From Beijerinckiaceae bacterium (GTDB taxonomy: Bacteria > Pseudomonadota > Alphaproteobacteria > Rhizobiales > Beijerinckiaceae), in the NCBI GenBank assembly GCA_947498445.1, contig CANMLK010000011.1:1-37595 (forward strand): a stretch of DNA of 37,595 nucleotides, in the 5' to 3' direction. Each line of letters starts with the position of its first letter. The stretch's first letter is position 1. Below the pieces are notes generated by a model. That model was not told the DNA's origin. It saw nothing but the letters and a program-made list of their open reading frames with translations, and did no database searches. Shown in pieces: positions 35,976 to 37,595 of this stretch. The translations under genes were made by a program, and so were the position numbers.

Positions 35976-37058
35976 ATGACCGCCAGGAAGAAAACGACGC
36001 AAGTCACCAAAAGCCTCGGCGCCGCCGCGCTCGCCCTTGCGGCGTTGTCGTCTCTTCCCGCGCAGGCTGACCCGATTGCGGACTTTTATCGCGGCAAGAA
36101 TTTCACGATCATCGTCGGCTACAGCGCTGGCGGCGGCTATGATGTGTATGCGCGCGCCATTGCCCGCTACATCAACCGGCAAATTCCCGGCAACCCGAAC
36201 GTCATCGTCACGAACATGCCCGGCGCAGGCTCGCTGGCGTCGGTGAATTACATCTACAATATCGCGCCCAAGGATGGCACGGCGATGGCGACCTTCGGTC
36301 GCGGCATCCCGATGGAGCCGTTGATCGGCGTCGGCAAGTTTCAGTTCGAAGCGACCAAGCTCAACTGGATCGGCAGCGCGTCCACCGAACTCAGCGTCTG
36401 CGCCGTCTCGCAGAAGTCAAAGGCCCGCACGTTCGAGGATGTACTGACCACCGAGATCGCCATGGGCGGCGAAGGCGCCGGCTCCGATCCTGACACCTAC
36501 GCCAATCTGGTGCGCGCGCTCACGGGCGCGAAGCTCAAACTCGTCACCGGTTATCCCGGCGGCAACGACATGGCGCTGGCGACAGAGCGCGGCGAGCTTG
36601 ATGGACGCTGCGGCTGGTCATGGGGCTCCGTGAAAGCCACGCGCCCCACCTGGGTGAGCGGGCCGGACGCCTTGCGCGTGCTGCTGCAATTGTCGGTGGA
36701 GCGCAGCCCGGAAATGCCGAACGTGCCGACCATCTACGAACTCACCAAGTCGGAGCGCGACAAGCAGGTCGTGCGTCTCATCGTCAGCAGGCAGACCATC
36801 GCGCGGCCCTTCGCCGCGCCGCCGGACGTTCCCGCCGACCGCATCGAAGCGCTGCGCAAGGCTTTCGACGCGACGATGAAGGACAAGGAGTTTCTCGCCG
36901 AGGCCAACAAGCTGAAACTTGAAATCGTCGATCCGGTGTCGGGCGCCGACATGCAGAAGCTGATGGCCGATCTCTACAAGTCCTCGCCAGAAGTGTTGGC
37001 GCGCGCGAAGGAAGTGATGGCGGCGGGACCCGCGGCGAGTGTGGCGAAGCCGAAGTAG
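35976..37058 (+). CDS. Bug/TctC-family TTT substrate-binding protein
   Basis: Signal peptide, then DFYRGKNFTIIVGYSAGGGYDVYARAIARYINRQIPGNPNVIVTNMPGAGSLASVNYIYN. Confidence 0.92.
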   Translation: MTARKKTTQVTKSLGAAALALAALSSLPAQADPIADFYRGKNFTIIVGYSAGGGYDVYARAIARYINRQIPGNPNVIVTNMPGAGSLASVNYIYNIAPKDGTAMATFGRGIPMEPLIGVGKFQFEATKLNWIGSASTELSVCAVSQKSKARTFEDVLTTEIAMGGEGAGSDPDTYANLVRALTGAKLKLVTGYPGGNDMALATERGELDGRCGWSWGSVKATRPTWVSGPDALRVLLQLSVERSPEMPNVPTIYELTKSERDKQVVRLIVSRQTIARPFAAPPDVPADRIEALRKAFDATMKDKEFLAEANKLKLEIVDPVSGADMQKLMADLYKSSPEVLARAKEVMAAGPAASVAKPK

Positions 37059-37074
37059 TGAGCTTGTTTTAGCG

Positions 37075-37106
37075 ACACGCGGGACTATGGAAGTCCCGCG
37101 TGTTTC
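37075..37106 (+). terminator. Rho-independent terminator candidate
   Basis: ACACGCGGGACT-atgga-AGTCCCGCGTGT: perfect 12-bp stem followed by TTCAT, 17 bp after the preceding stop. Confidence 0.7.
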
Positions 37107-37257
37107 ATAAATCAAGACTTTTGCAACAAAATTAGAGAGCTGTTTCGATTGGCCAATTCCGTTGCATAACTCCGTTGCGCAATGCGGGCGTGATTTTGAT
37201 TATGCTGGCGTTTCGATACGGCGCCGCACGATGCGCAGCACGCGCGCAGGCGCTACT

Positions 37258-37595
37258 TCACCCCAAATGATGCGCCAGCATCTTGAGGCACATGCGCTCA
37301 AACGCGGCGCGCTCTTCTTCATCGAGAGGCTCGATGATCCGCTCTTGCGCGCGGCGTACGGATGCGGTTGCTAGTAATAAAGCATCACTTCCCGCATCCG
37401 TGATGGTGAGAAGATTGACGCGGCGGTCTTCGACGGAGGCCACGCGCGCCAGCCATTTCTTTTGCTCCAGCCGGTCGATGACGCCCCCTATCGTGGCGCG
37501 GTCGTAGCCGATGAGGGCGGCCAGTTGCGCCTGTCCCACGCCGGGGCGTTGCGCCACGGCGAAGAGGGCAGCGTATTGCACGGGCGTGAGATCGA
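37258..37595 (-). CDS. MarR-family transcriptional regulator (N-terminus beyond window edge)
   Basis: Reading through the edge gives DLTPVQYAALFAVAQRPGVGQAQLAALIGYDRATIGGVIDRLEQKKWLARVASVEDRRVNLLTITDAG: winged HTH with the DRR wing. Confidence 0.92.
   Translation of the reverse strand, partial: DLTPVQYAALFAVAQRPGVGQAQLAALIGYDRATIGGVIDRLEQKKWLARVASVEDRRVNLLTITDAGSDALLLATASVRRAQERIIEPLDEEERAAFERMCLKMLAHHLG

Noticed and set aside
37119-37136. Sixth copy of the AT-rich element (TTTTGCAACAAAATTAGAG)
   Set aside because: Very similar to the 8869 copy, but it lies in a convergent intergenic region after a terminator with no downstream start inside the window; not counted as operator support.
37171-37191. 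TCCGTTGC direct repeat
   Set aside because: Two 8-bp copies only, no associated feature.
1-37595. CRISPR arrays, rRNA, tRNA genes
   Set aside because: No regularly spaced repeats, rRNA signatures or cloverleaf/GTTCRA-type tRNA segments noticed by eye; tRNAscan and CRISPR finders were not run.

Overview
The window is a gene-dense, high-GC, alphaproteobacterial-looking accessory/catabolic region. It starts with an IS5-family transposase remnant, a GcrA-C-terminus-like small protein and a two-gene chromate transporter. It is then dominated by repeated catabolic modules: (i) five periplasmic Bug/TctC-type (tripartite tricarboxylate transporter) receptors with no TctA/TctB membrane genes in the window; (ii) three large (CoxL-like), three FAD (CoxM-like) and three 2Fe-2S (CoxS-like) subunits of xanthine-dehydrogenase-family molybdenum hydroxylases, plus a CoxG-like protein; (iii) representatives of three enzyme families that contain aromatic-acid decarboxylases (4,5-dihydroxyphthalate-decarboxylase-like, UbiD, class II aldolase/adducin). 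The best candidate for an undescribed system is the plus-strand run 18698-32176, with a divergent ubiD-XRE regulator pair. Its order is: orphan CoxL-like Mo subunit, class II dihydroorotase (PyrC) homologue, amidase, acyl-CoA ligase, thioesterase, quinone oxidoreductase, TcuA/TcuB, CoxG-like, Bug receptor, then CoxM-like and CoxS-like subunits without a CoxL. Read as a unit this is a plausible pathway for a carboxylated (N-)heterocycle: Mo hydroxylation, ring reduction, cyclic-amide hydrolysis, amide hydrolysis, CoA activation. The substrate cannot be determined from sequence alone. A recurrent AT-rich element, roughly GYMMCAAAATTGG, occurs upstream of several of these units and is a candidate operator for the single XRE regulator. 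All family calls are from reading protein motifs; no database search was run.
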